Shown here piece after piece: positions 22,121 to 34,833 of a stretch of DNA of 64,000 bases; the stretch's first letter is position 1, and each line of letters opens with the position of its first letter. The notes under the pieces were generated by a model. That model ran no database searches. It had not been told where the DNA came from and saw only the letters and a program-made list of their open reading frames with translations. The position numbers and the translations under genes are program-made. Source of the DNA: Tubiluchus corallicola (taxonomy: Eukaryota > Priapulida > Priapulimorpha > Priapulimorphida > Tubiluchidae). The stretch lies in the NCBI GenBank assembly GCA_030141605.1, contig JAQGDQ010000161.1, positions 62,001 through 126,000 on the forward strand, read 5' to 3'.

Positions 22121-22903
22121 CTAGCAAAGGCCCCGCAAAAGATTTTGCGTAAAAAACCATGTGTAATCAATAATACGCGAACATCCTACCTAGTCCTCAT
22201 TTATAACACAAAGCCCGTAACATCATGCCTACTGTTTGTTTAACTAACGCAAAGCCTGTAGCTTTTTGCTGAATTAAAGTTATAAGCAGAGTAGAGTACA
22301 ATGGATGACGTCAGAACAATGCCTTTGCGTCAGCACTTTTCTAAGTGAAAATTGCCGAAAATAGAACTCCTAATTAACTCGTCAATACTCCTCTCGGTGG
22401 ACGTGTCCCAACATATAACCCACATCATCGTGTAGCACTGTCCTTCCTCTTTGTAAAAAGCTATATATCTCCTTCCGAGAGTCCCACCGGGCGACGCTAG
22501 AACGTTTTTCCCGCAGGCTGTTTGGTCAAAATTTCGAAAAAATCGCGAGTTGGCTCAGGAAAAACGCCCGTTGCGGGGCGCCGTGGTCCTCTCGCGAATT
22601 CTAAATATGCCTACTACACCCACCGCTGAACGGGCTATCTATCCATACCCAGCACCACCCTCGGCCCGTTCCCGTTCTCTACATCTCAGCCGTATAACTT
22701 TTGTAAAAAACGGCCGAAAATGGCCATTTTTGGAGGTTTTTCGCCCCCCCCCTTTCCTCTCGGTGGGGGGCACGATTCGAAAAATAAACCATCAATGGCA
22801 CGACACTAGATCGAGACCTTTCGTTTGATATATAGATCTCCGCAAATGGTGCCCTCGTCCGGGCTGTAGCCTCGAATCTATACCAAGAATATTAATATAA
22901 GAG
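22121..22903. repeat. 782-bp tandem repeat unit, copy 2
   Basis: A head-to-tail duplicate of the preceding unit, diverged by scattered substitutions and small indels. It carries the matching frame at 22550-22828 (92 codons). No transposase, terminal repeats or RNA gene was recognised. Confidence 0.93.
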
Positions 22904-23380
22904 TATAGATCAAAATGTATTTAACTCCTGTTGTTGATTAATAGCATTATTAACCCAAAGTGTTTTTATCATTTCATAACAATTTTCACCTGTATTTCAC
23001 ATCAAATCTAAATGCAATTTTTAGTTTAATCAAGATTGACCTTATTTTGTTGCCCGCTAATTAAACTACATTAATACAATCTTTTCTGGATTATATAGAA
23101 AATGTCATAATTTTAAAAATTACTAATGTTTCCTAAATTAAACTGATAACATTAATGCCCACCAGTGTCTAAAAAATCTTTTTATCTCTATTCGGTAGAC
23201 GATAGCAGACTAGGTGACTTTATAGTCTTTTCGCTATCATTTCTCTAGTTCTAGATCTATCTATACATTTTAACCATTCTTCAAAACTTATTAGAGATTC
23301 TTTTATTAATCATGTTTTATTGTAGGATTATAAAGAGATAAATAAATCAAAATTGAAATGAATTGAATTGAATTGAATTA
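22904..23380 (+). mobile_element. Probable retroelement 3' tail ending in a (GAATT)n run
   Basis: AT-rich sequence ending with GATAAATAAATC and then four GAATT-type units at 23357-23380. Simple-repeat ends of this kind mark 3' termini of LINE or SINE copies. No coding remnant was seen. Confidence 0.4.
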
Positions 23381-26134
23381 AGAACGCGTCCGCGAGAAGA
23401 CCATGCAAAATCGAAAAATTCCGGCACAAGGCTAGGTAACCGATTCGGACCAAAGTTCGGGTATGAGGTCCATTAGTCACTAGTATTCACTATGTGAATC
23501 CGTTTGGTCCAACTCCTCATAGTAGCAGAGATACGGCATAGGCCGATTTTCATGAAAAAATACCTATTTTTCTCTATTTTTTACTCATATTTGAAGGATT
23601 AGCCATGCAGCGACCACTGAGTTTGAATAGATCTGACTCTGCACAGTATTGGATCTTGTTATCTTCTCCAAAATGACATTTCGACTTTTGTCCCAAACCC
23701 CCCTCTTTCGGCTCTACTGGGGGTCTTTAAGCTCGCATTACGCACAAGATGAAAATACTCAGTCATTTCAAAGTCTTATATCTCACCCACTGCGGGGGCG
23801 GGGACAAAAATATCGATATGTATGTGAATAGAGCATCCCATCCCACTATGCTGTAGTGACAATTTTGATGGAGCGAATTTCCACCATATTATAAATGACC
23901 TCTGAAAGAGGCATATATCAGGGTGAAAATATAGGTAACAACTTTCATCAAAAAGCTTCGTGTAGATAAACATGAGTTGTCAAATCTTGTCAAAATACTT
24001 CAAAACGTCATAAATATTCATCTTTGGCAACTAGGGGCCTGGCCAGCACATTGGTTAAACTACCGACAGGATTGGATTCCAGCATTCAAGATGGCGGCCA
24101 CTGCTGAACTAAAATGTTCGTTTTCTGGGCTGTTTACCAGCGTTAAATGCGGTATTCTGACTAGTTATCCGCACGAAACGAATATTGTGAATCTATTAGC
24201 CTGTACCAAAGACACTGGACCGCATTTATAGCGCTTCCATCTTCAAAAAAATGAAATATCTACGGAATGGAAATTGCTTCTTGCAAGGACTGGAAATAGT
24301 TTTATGTACTGTTTATTTTCTATGCTTTGTAAATGTTATGTACAGGTTATTACTTAGTTATTACTCATTGTCTTACATAGGCGTACAAGCCAGGACACAA
24401 AGAAAATTGCCTTAAATCTGAGCGAATGCCCAAAAAATATGGGACAGACTTCCCCCAAAATATCATTTGTCCGGTGATTTTTTGACTGTAAAACATTGAA
24501 AATTTTTGTGCCTTTCAATCATTCAATCGCACTATTAATATTTCTTGTCAGAAGTATCGATTTTGTGCCACAAATAAATTTTGGGCGAAGAAAAATTTTC
24601 TGAGCTAAATATCACCGCCATCCCCCTAGAAGCGGCCCATGCGCTTATATTGTCTCATGTTTAGACTGTAAGATTTTCGCTTTATCACTTTCCCTATGAT
24701 ATATTTGTCTATATTTCTGTATCTATCTTCTAGAGATAATCTACCTGTATCGATAATTCTTTCTCTATTATTTAGATGTTATGGTTTTGATTACATGTAC
24801 TACTCTTCAGTGATAGGATTATGCTGCTACAATAGGAGAGTATTTTGGACTTAGAGAAATTAATTCTGACTGAGTTTTGTAGTTTTTCATTTTTGTACTG
24901 ATATTCATAATCTTCTATGTATAGCCATGAAGCTTATTCATATAAAAAGTATAAAAAATCAACATATGTATAAAAATGAACGGATTTCTAATTTACATGT
25001 ATATGCCAAGTGTTGTCAGATTCATTCGCTAGCAATGACTCTCAATCCTAACAATCGGTACTTCTTTTCTATTAGAGGGCTTATTGTTTAGTCTTTCCTG
25101 GTATCCGCTAGCGATTCAGTGTGTAGAGAATGCCCTGAATCAGGGTCGGACTCGGTACTAGGGGCATGCATGATGTCCTGTCCTGAAATCCATCAGAAGA
25201 GGCAATTATTCATATTTGTAGTCATATGAAAATACCGACATAACTAAATCAATTTAAGATGAAATTCGCAAATTTCTAGCAATTTCCATGGCAAAGGAAT
25301 CTATTGCTACTAGGAAATGAGAGCACTAGTCACAGAAAATGCAGGTTAAACGTGGCTAAATGTTTACTGTCACATACGACCTGAGCCGAGTATGTCTGCT
25401 TTTCACACATGGACGGAATTACTATGGAAAGTAAAAAAGTGTGTTGATATGGCAATTTTTTCTAACAGTGCCCCCTCTATATAATGTCATTCATGATATT
25501 ATCTCAGCTCGTGCGTTTTCATGAAATTTAGAATACAGATTTGTCACTTATAATCCAGCATATAGATAGAAAAAATATTGAAAAACTACAAAAAAAGCGA
25601 ATTTTGCTGATTTTTGTAAAATTTTAAAGTGCCAGTACTAAATACTCAAACAGGCTCCAGCGAATTTTCTTTTTTATATTATTAGTGAGGATGATGGTCA
25701 ACACATACATGAAAACCGGAAGTTCTGTAGCCCCGCAGTGGGCGAGTTATGAGCCTTACAACTTAACCTCTCCCGGGACTCTTAACAAAGAGCCGAATTT
25801 GAAAAATCCCGTTCTCTGATACTATTAATAGTATGTCAGAAAAAGTTAGGATATCAGAAGACAATGTCTGGGTCTATGTACCAGCCAACTTACATCGACC
25901 CATCTATAACAGTTTATACAGGAGAAAAAGTTAAAATAACCCCCCAAAATAGCGATTTTTTGCCTCTTTCGGGGTCAATTTCTTGATGTGGTCATTTCTC
26001 TGCCAATAGTAGCTCGATCGATTTGATATCTTGGTTACATGGTTTTGGGGGGACGCCCTTCATGTTGGAAAAAAATGATATAAATTCGTCACCCCTCATG
26101 TGCCACCCCCTGCATGGTGCTCTCGCGGACTCGT
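23381..26134. other. Non-coding repeat-like block, no gene recognised
   Basis: Contains pieces with GC-rich islands like those of the 782-bp units. CTCACCCACTGCGGGG near 23783 recurs, inverted and imperfect, near 25733-25748, so the block may be one insertion of about 2.7 kb with inverted subterminal similarity. Its right edge falls where the neighbouring LINE protein stops matching. Confidence 0.4.
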
Positions 26135-27180
26135 TCTTAGCTATAGAAGAAATGTGGGTAGACCACTTCATATTGTTATCAGTATGCAACCCAAGGTATT
26201 TTATACTACTACTTTGTGTTAGAGTTATGTCGCCAATTTTGAGTTCAAAAGTGGAAGAGTCTTGTTGTGAAAGGTTCCTGCTGATTAACATATACTTAGT
26301 TTTAGTGTAATTAACAGATAATTTATTTACTCTCATTAAATCATCAATTTTTTTTAGTTCATTGTTAGTGCGATATTGTAAAGCTAAATAGTTAGTAGAT
26401 GTGAGGAAGAGTGTTAAAATCAGTAGCAAGAGGTAGGTCATTGATATAGATGATGAAAAGCAGCGGCCCAAGAGTGGATCATTGAGGTACACCACAGTTT
26501 ATGTCTAGCAAATCAGAGCATGTATTCTTAATAGTGGTGAACTGCTGTCGGTTAGTTAAGTAAGATTTAAGGAGATCCAAGACAGGGCCTCTGATTGCAT
26601 AATAATGTAATTTATGTAGTAGAGTATCATGTTGAACTGTGTCAAAAGCTTTAGATAAATCTAAGAATATTGCACAAGTGAATAGTTTTTTGTCTAAATT
26701 TAGAAGCATATTTTCTACAAATTCAGAAGTAGCTAATGAAGTAGAGTAAGTTTTGCAAAAACCAAATTGAAATTTTGTTAGTATATTACTTGAAGTGAGA
26801 AAATTGTTAGTGCGATTACAAATAATATTTTCAGAAATTTTGGAACCTGGAGACAGGAGAGAAATTGGACGATAATTTGGTAGGTTGTTTGGCTAATCAT
26901 TTTTATAAAGTGGTTTTACTTTAGCTACTTTTAGACATTTAGGAAAGGTTCCTTCAGAAACTACCATATTAAATAATCAAGAAAGTACTGGGACTATTAA
27001 ATCAGTTGCTAATTTGTAGAATTTAACCGGGACATTTTCTGGGCCAGCTGATTTATTTTCGTTAAGTTTATTAAGAGACAACAATGTTTCGAATTCAGAG
27101 ATAGGATAAAAGACAAATCATTTGGAGCATTTAAGAATGATTGGTAAGTCTTCGAAGTAGATGGGATTTTATTGGCCATA
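26135..27180 (-). mobile_element. Decayed non-LTR retrotransposon (LINE), reverse-transcriptase region
   Basis: Reading the minus strand, RT landmarks appear in order but in different frames: PNYRPISLLSPGSKISENII near 26860, FLDLSKAFDTVQHDTLLHKL near 26650, the GVPQ box near 26485 followed by GPLLFIIYINDLP, then the C-terminal part (SIKYLGLHTDNNMKWSTHIS) to about 26135. Frameshifts and stops break it, and at 26135 the similarity ends abruptly in unrelated sequence. It resembles the Jockey/CR1-type LINE superfamily; the clade is not certain. Confidence 0.85.
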
Positions 27181-28351
27181 TTACTACCTACAGACTGGAG
27201 AATTTGTTAAATGCATTAGCAATAGAGAGGTAGTCACTTATGGTATGAGTGTAGGGTATGGTATGGTATGAGTATAGCCATTTTGTAAATACTTGAAACA
27301 AACTTCCTGAGAATATATTGAATGCTACTTCAGTTCCACAGTTAAAAGCGCAAAAGCTTTGATTCTGGGCCAATCATCCTGAGAAGTACACTGACCCTAA
27401 AATTCCCCAGTAGCAGCAAGATGCTTTGATAAAACCTGACACTTCATCACTGCTACATGAACATGATCAGATTGTTAACACAGGTAAAGCATTCAGTAAA
27501 GATTGAAGGGATAAAAAGCAATCATCTACTATTTCAGATGATAGTTGAATGCGCGATTTTGCTGGCTAATCAAGCAACCCATATTGATCGAGATGTTAAC
27601 CGAATAATTTTTCCACTTCGAAAATAGGCTTAATGTTTAGCTATTTTTCATGCTAGCATATATGATAATATATTAATAGCTGCATGATTAATAAATTTTA
27701 ATACTAATAGTACTAATACTAAAGTAATAGCACAATCTATAACGTACAATTCAAGCTTCACAATCAGAGTAATTTTTGGCATATTTATGTTGCAATTGTG
27801 CTGTTGAAAGTAGAAAAATGATTTTATCTTACTAAAGGAAAACAAAACAAAACATTAAAAAAAGCAAAGCACACAATAACCTGCAACTCTGTAACATTAC
27901 ATGATTGCGACCATGATTACAGCAACATTTCGGTTTCAATACGAATATTCTTGAAAGTATAATCTAAACAAAATTAGTTCTGTTCAGTCCTGTTTGTTTA
28001 TAATTTACCGCCACTTCGCCAAAGAAAGACGCGTCTTATGCTGAATATTGATTATTTGTAATGATTAATACAGACATGTAGTTTAATGTTCAAATTGTTC
28101 ATAGGCTGCAAATGGTCTGATGTATACTTGTCGAACTTCGGGTTCACATAATAAAACAAGCTGTACTTTCTAGGTGTCATGCAGCAATTTCTATTTTTTT
28201 GGTTAATACCTTACCCAAGAATGCCTTATTCAAAGAAATATAAGGACCTAGATGGTAACTGTCTGTAAACGGTCTTTTCTCATATGCCTTTTGAAACTGT
28301 TAACTGATGAAGCACTAATGGTTGATGATGAAAGATGATTCTATGGCTGAA
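27181..28351. other. Stretch between two LINE remnants
   Basis: AT-rich, with stops in all frames. I see no gene, RNA or clear repeat. Confidence 0.5.
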
Positions 28352-30230
28352 CTATACAATGTCCAAAGAAGTGTAATCTGACGTTGGTTCTAGCTGGTTG
28401 CACAAATAACTCAGACTCATGACCACAAAGAACTCTGTAAGGCCTTGAAAAAGTCTGACTCTGTCAACAGTATTTCCACTAATTATTTTGAAGCAGTTCA
28501 GGTCTACAGTCTCACACCTCTCGAGAGTAGAAATCGAAGTGGGAATCAAATCAATAGCAGGACAAGTACATCTGTCCTGAGTTCTTTCGAGAGCATTCTT
28601 GAGAATAGCATACTGGGCTGACCATGAAACTGACATATATTCTAGAATGGGTCGAGCAACACCTTTATAGAGAGGAATAATTGTTGCTGCATTTCTCAAT
28701 ATCACACAGCCAATATGACGGTTTTCTTTTGCAGCAATGTGGTTCACATGGGAATTCCATATGAGGTCACTAGAAATCACTACTCCCAAGCTTTTAATAC
28801 TTTTTCAGCCATTTGAGCATTATTTGGAAAGGTAGTGTAATAGGCATATTCTAAGTAAAGCACATTTACTGGGTTTAAGGGTCATCAACCATTTACTGCA
28901 CCAATCTAAAATTTTATCAAAGTCATGTTGTAAAACATAATGATCAAGATGATCCAAAATTGAAGGAAAGGGTTTTAATCATCAACAAATAATGGGATGC
29001 TAGTCCCTGGGGAAATACAATTGGTGATGGAAGCACTATGGGCCACTCAAGATTCCCTGAGCGACATTACTTATAACGGGATGCCATTCAGTGGGTATAT
29101 CTCTAAGAACTACAAGTTGGAAATGATGGGTAAGAAAGTAACTGAACCACTTAAGAAGCTTACCTCTTATACTAGAATGTTCCATCTTAAGTAAGAGACG
29201 TTCGTTGGGGACAGAATCAAATGCCTTTTTAAAGTCAAGATAAAGTACATCAATACTAGGCAAAGTAGGATCATCGAAAAAGCTAGTCCACTGGTTTAAA
29301 CACCACAATAGATTAGAGACGACTCAACATAGAGGAAGAGAACCATGTTGGGTGTTACATATTCGTTCAGTTTGAATAAGAAAAGTTAGAATACTGTCCC
29401 ACAACACGGATTCAAAGATTTGACAACTACTTGTGACAAAGATATGGGAGAAAATCTGTTGTGGAGATCCACTAGAATGTTCTATAGATAGTAGAACCAA
29501 TCTTCTTACCTTATAGAAGCAGTCGAAGTTTTGAGAACTTTCTATATGCAATGCGTGTAGTAGTTTTTAGATTGTTCATTGCACTGATATATAAGGCAGA
29601 GCTGGCCATTCAAGTTTATTCTCATATTTTCAGATTCTCAGATACGCACGCTCTTGTTTACATGTTTCCAGATTATCACTTGTCTGTACATATTTCGTGT
29701 TCCTTCATTCTTTTGTGTTGTGGAAATCTCACACAATAAACTAGTTTAATTTGACAACGTGTTTTCTGGTTTTCTCTACGAGTCTTCTGAGAGAAAGAAA
29801 CACAACAAAATCATCACACGAAGAACACGCATTTGACTGTTTAGGGATGGGGTTAACATTACAATTAAGCCAGCATTGGGGGAGGACTCCAGAATCAAGA
29901 CATTTGAGGGACAAAAATGAAAAGACGTAGGGATGGGGTTAACATTACAGTTAAGCCAGCATTGGGGGAGGACTCCAGAATCAAGACTTTTAAGGGATAA
30001 AAGAGAAAGAGGGAGAGCAAGCTGAAAAACATAGGATTTCAAAACAAAACCATGAACTTTAGTAGGCCCTGTAGCCTCAAATGGTGTTAAGTTAATAAGC
30101 TTAGTATATACATTGTTAACACTGAAATTAATGTCATTCAGAGAAGAAGGTATTCCAGTCAGAAGAAAGAATAAGCAAGACGTTATCATCAGGCTCATTG
30201 GTGAATAAATAAGCAAAAGCATCATTTATT
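28352..30230 (-). mobile_element. Second decayed LINE, linker to RT C-terminus
   Basis: On the minus strand, in order: a pre-RT linker (GFVLKSYVFQLALPLSLLSL then DSGVLPQCWLNCNVNPI) at about 30110-29850, SILTFLIQTERICNTQHG near 29370, VLYLDFKKAFDSVPNERLLL near 29240, and a C-terminal segment with LGVVISSDLIWNSHV at about 28790 and ARPILEY near 28640. Stops, frameshifts and loss of the catalytic YADD-type segment between about 28790 and 29036 make it inactive. It differs in sequence from the LINE at 26135-27180, so it is another family. Confidence 0.85.
29843..30014 (-). repeat. 86-bp tandem duplication inside the LINE remnant
   Basis: Two copies start at 29843 and 29929 (each AGGGATGGGGTTAACATTAC) and differ at a handful of bases. 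Both encode the same linker peptide (SLKSLDSGVLPQCWLNCNVN) and 86 is not a multiple of three, so the duplication also breaks the frame. Confidence 0.9.
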
Positions 30231-30545
30231 GTAGAAGCGACCTTTTCAGGACAAGTAACAACATCATAAGTGAAGAATTCTTTGCTCAACCTTCTTGCAA
30301 GCTATTTGCGTACCTCATCCATGCATGGTGAATAGACAACCTTAACTGCTGGGATTGTCTGGCATACTCAGCAAGAGCACTCCACAGATTAATAATTAAT
30401 ATAATTTAATCACAGGTTAATTTTTTTCATCAATGATTTTTTTACTCAAACTGTTTTTTTCTGTTTACATTGTATGCTGATGTATTGTATATGTGTTGCT
30501 GGAGTCAAATAAACTGATTATTGATTATAAATGATTATTGATTCT
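30231..30545 (+). mobile_element. Probable LINE/SINE 3' end with (TGATTAT)-type tail
   Basis: The sequence ends GTCAAATAAACTGATTATTG and then imperfect TGATTAT units to about 30545. An AATAAA plus a short-unit tail indicates the 3' end of a plus-strand retrotransposon copy. No coding part was found. Confidence 0.4.
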
Positions 30546-31500
30546 TGTATTGATTATAATCATTAGTCACACAATGAACTACAGAAGATTGGACTAGGAC
30601 TTTTGATCAACATTTGACAATGCACGTCATTTGCTCTGGTCTCTCCTGTTATTAATATTTTGAAGAGGGAAAAAAATCATGCAGTCTGCCACTGAAGGAC
30701 TTAAGGTCAAAAGAAGAAGCATGGCGAATATTTAATTTTAAAGCTGGAAAGATAAAGAGCAATACATATTGGTTCTACGTAACGGTCATATGGCATTTAT
30801 AAACTAAAACTTTGTTTTGCTCTATTGTAGCATTTGTGCAAGCATACCTGTGAGTAGAAAATACTACTCACAGGTATTTTGAGTAGTAAATAACCTAGTA
30901 GCACAATATACGTTGTTACTCGCCCTAAATAAAGGGGATTTAGGCACCAGACGGGTTTGAACTTAGTTAAAAGGTCACTTAAAATCCAAAAACAATGGTT
31001 AGATCGGAAAATGCTGAGTTAGTTACTATGTACGAGAAGACACATGGGCAGCAGATTTGGGTCTAGCGGCCAATGTCCTGCCTGAGACGTTCAAGGGAGA
31101 AGTGCCATTAGCTGTCCACAGAACTTAGAGGGCTAAGAATGGGCCATACTCAGCACCCTATGGATTCAAAATGACTTGAAATTTGCGTTTTCTACGAATA
31201 CTAATTTTCATTTATATTAGAAATGAGTGCTCTATATGTGTAAGAAGGATGTATATGATATACCTGCAACATGAGATGGATAGCCAAGCTAATTACAGTA
31301 AATAATTTATTTGGACAATTTAATTTCTTACCAAGGAGTAAAAGACTTAGACTGTTATATAAGCTGCTAAAATCTTCTCAAAAGTGCTAAAGCCTTGGGT
31401 TAGTGCTGTAAATAAAAATTTCCTCAGCAGAGTTAGAAGTACTACTCCAGTCATGTTATGACGGTTTTCGACAGGGTTTAAACATCTAATGTAAGATTTT
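30546..31500. other. Stretch with no supported gene
   Basis: Contains a perfect 13-base palindrome-like hairpin, ACCTGTGAGTAG...CTACTCACAGGT at about 30848-30876. Otherwise nothing was recognised; part of it may belong to the LINE that follows. Confidence 0.4.
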
Positions 31501-32066
31501 TTTATTCAGTTTTGTAAGTCTGTTAACCTAGCTAAGGGCACAGCAAAAAAAGCTGTTCTGAAACCACTTACCGCAACACATAACAAAATTATCAAAACAA
31601 TGACTTTTGCTGGGTTCCGAGATCATGCTACCCCTTCCTATTATGCTTTGCAATTATTAAAAATTAATGAAATTTATAAGCTTGAGTTAGCGAAATTCAT
31701 GTTCAACTATAAAATGCGCATTCTACCTAAATTATACGGCAATTTTTTCAAAAAGATTAGTGACGTTCACCAGTATTCTACGAGAGCAGCTACCAAACAA
31801 AACTATTTTCAGGAAAGATTTAACACAACAAAAGGTCTACAAACTTTAAAACATAATGGTACAATTCTATGGAATACTCTTTCAGATGATACTTTATCAG
31901 GCGCATAGCGCCTATTAAAAATGTTCATCACTAACCAAAGGGCAGCTGACTAGATGACCAATTGGTCTTTCGCTGCCCTTTCTCCACATTTTTGTTACCA
32001 AATTAATTGTATTACAACTGTGCGTGTGTTAAAAGATAAATAAAAGATTATTATTATTATCATTAT
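31501..32066 (+). mobile_element. LINE 3' fragment (RT C-terminal domain, UTR, ATT tail)
   Basis: A plus-strand frame encodes KAVLKPLTATHNKIIKTMTF, then LLKINEIYKLELAKFMFNYK, YSTRAATKQNYF and GTILWNTLSDD, the usual end of Jockey/CR1-like ORF2 proteins. It stops near 31908, followed by about 130 bases of 3' UTR and an AATAAAAG(ATT)n tail, so the 3' end is intact and the copy is 5'-truncated. Confidence 0.85.
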
Positions 32067-33751
32067 TAGCTAATCACCATCATCGGTCTTGATTCCTAAT
32101 GCCCTGAACCCTGGCTCGTTACACATTGCATCTTACTATAATGTATGCCTGTCAGTTTGTCATGCTGTCAATAGCTGATGGCTGATACCTGCCTTAGGAT
32201 ACCTTACTTTACCACTTACTAGTAGCTGATGACTAATGCACATGATCATTATTATGACGACTCTTCAAACTGGCAAAAGTGTTGGTGTCAAGCAATTTAA
32301 TCTAGCTTTCTATCATTATTTGTTTTCTTTCCGTATTTTTACAAACATGCATTTCCTGAAACTGTTTAAAATGAAGCCAGCCTTAGTCATGTGACCTAAG
32401 CTTTAGTAGTATACGCCACCTATCAATCACACTTGTTCTTACACGTAGTCACATTTTCTGTTGCCGCTATGGTGATCATGCCGTTTGGTGATACTTGCAT
32501 TGCTTTGTCTATTTTGTTGCAATTTAACAGTCACTAGTTGTATTTTCAAGCCAAAGTTGTCACCAGTAAATGTAAGTCACCATCTACTTTAATAATTAGT
32601 TAAAAGTTTATATTGGTTCGAATTGCTTCAAATCTCTAGAATCATAAAGTAATAATTTGTGTTTCAGTCTTCTTAAATCTAACTTTTCATTTTGTCTAAA
32701 TAGTAATAAGCTTTAGCATATTCTTAAGCACTTTTTGTGATCTGTTATTTTAATAAATTGCAGGTCTATTGCACAGTTCAATACTGATTTTTGCCGTTTC
32801 TTTGCCTAGACTGGGCGCATCCACAAAAAGCATGTTGCCTTAGAGATAATACAAGCTTGTCAGTCACTCTAACTCATTCCCTCTGTCATGTACCATTGTC
32901 CATCGGACTTCCATTTGACCTGCTCCCCTCCCAAAAATGTGCGTTTCACAAGTGGAGGGTTTTCGTCTTTACAAATGACTAAGAAAGATTTCCGTTAATG
33001 GTTGTAACCAGTTGTTATGCGCTTTGTTCAGTTTGTTGAATAATTTTCGGCAGTGCTGTTGTTGTGATTATACTTCGTATTGTGGAACAATGTATTAATA
33101 CAGAAAAGTTATGTGATTTCAGTTTTGGCTAGGTATTGTGTGCATATTGTAATTTGTTTACTTCTCCTTCAGGAATTTAAAATTACTCGTCACATCTTCA
33201 GGGTGATTGATTGGGTAACTTTTAGTTTTTCGCCACCCTTTCACCATTCACTTGAATATCATTAACTCAGATAATTTATTCATTTAATAATCTTATCACT
33301 TTGTATCATACTATCATATTGTCGTTTCATGCTCTGTGTTTTTCTTGTAAAAAAGGTGATAAATAAAGATACTTACTAAGAAAGCTAGGCTTAAAGCCGG
33401 AAAACTAAGTTCTCCTAGGTGAACGAAACACTATTGCCGGCATGTTTTTCTTGCATAGCAGAATTTTTAATCAAAAGGCGTCTCAGTGTCTAATAAATTT
33501 CACATTATAAACCTCCAAAGCAAGTTCTTGACTACTGGTTACTGTTGTTACTGTCAGTGCAAGCCTTCTTTATCTAAACACTGATTTTTCCCACATTACG
33601 CGTATCGTTGTTTTCGTAGTTTGTTAGTTTTTTGTCTATTTGTGTACCTAAATTGACTCTCACATTTCTTTTGTGGGAGTCACTTTTGATATTTGAATAT
33701 TTAGTACAACCAGTTTCATCACTATAGAAAAAGTATTCTGTTACTGTTGTA
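32067..33751. other. Intergenic stretch with a LINE-like 3' tail
   Basis: About 33190-33375 resembles the 3' UTR of the LINE at 31501-32066 (TTTTCGCCACCCTTTC followed by GATAAATAAAG). Nothing else was recognised. Confidence 0.4.
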
Positions 33752-34649
33752 GGGTGCCGAGTAAACCACTAGCCAAAGTAGGACACTTCCGGTAAAACGC
33801 ATGTGCTAAATATGCGGAAAAGCAGTGTCATACATGGGCAGCCCAAGTATGGCACTGGCGATTTTTGACGAGAATCGAGAATTATGATGACATAATAGAA
33901 CATAAAACTAAATTTGTTTTAGAAAAAAAGTAACTTTATAATACTGATAACTAGTCCCTGACAATTTTCGAAATTAATGTATTTTTTACAGTAGTATCAT
34001 CAGTATTATTAGCTCCATTAAAATCATCATAACATTAAACTAAGTATCGAATGCTTTACCGAGAGAAACTATGCACACAGTTATTACAGAAATAATTGCA
34101 AGTTTAAAAATGAAACAGATGCTGCTAAGCCTTCACTAACAAAAAAGTAATTTTTAACATTATTTTAGGAAAAGCAAAGACAATTAGTTTTAATAATTTC
34201 AGTAGTATTGTAACATGCAGGACATTGTCGTACATGGCTCGCTACCCCATGTAGGGCACATAGATCCCTAGAACGTTTACTTAAGAGAAAACAATTATTT
34301 GTCCAAGAGGTAGAAAAAATGGTCACCTATCTGTGAAACGAGACAGAATAAAAATCATGTACCTTAAACAGATGTTGAAATCACCTAAAAAGCAGGTTTA
34401 TTTCACTTCAACAACATTAATATCGAAGCCAAATTTAATATTGTCTTTTCTACCAGCTCAGAATAAAATTCTGTTATTTTGATTATTCAACGTGTATTGA
34501 CGTTTTTAGGTATTATTATTACATAAACAAGGACAACGGACAGTGCCCGTATGCTTAACGGCTCATTTAACGACCTGTTTCTAGTGTCCTACTTGGGCAG
34601 CCCATGTACGCCAATTGTCCTACTTTGGCTAGTGGGTTACTGGGCGCCC
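33752..34649. mobile_element. Inverted-repeat DNA element (MITE) of about 898 bp with subterminal palindromes
   Basis: The ends are inverted copies: GGGTGCCGAGTAA at 33752 and GGGCGCCCAGTAA on the opposite strand at 34649, each followed by CCACTAGCCAAAGTAGGACA (one base differs at the junction). The match can be stretched outwards a further 9-11 bases (CTGTTGTA / CAGTTGTT). Inside, an imperfect palindrome of the type TACATGGGCAGCCCAAGTA occurs near each end and again near 34230. It has no transposase frame, so it is non-autonomous. Confidence 0.85.
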
Positions 34650-34833
34650 AACAACTGTCATTTCTCCCAATATTTCTGTGCCGTCTTTGCATGACAAGAG
34701 ATGCTTTGTTGTATCTTCTGTGCTATAACTGAGTAAGTTTACTCTAATATGTAGTCTAGACTCACAAGTCTAAATATCAAAATAAATATAAAGATAAAAA
34801 GTTTTAATAAGTATGTTGTTGCAAAACCACAGT

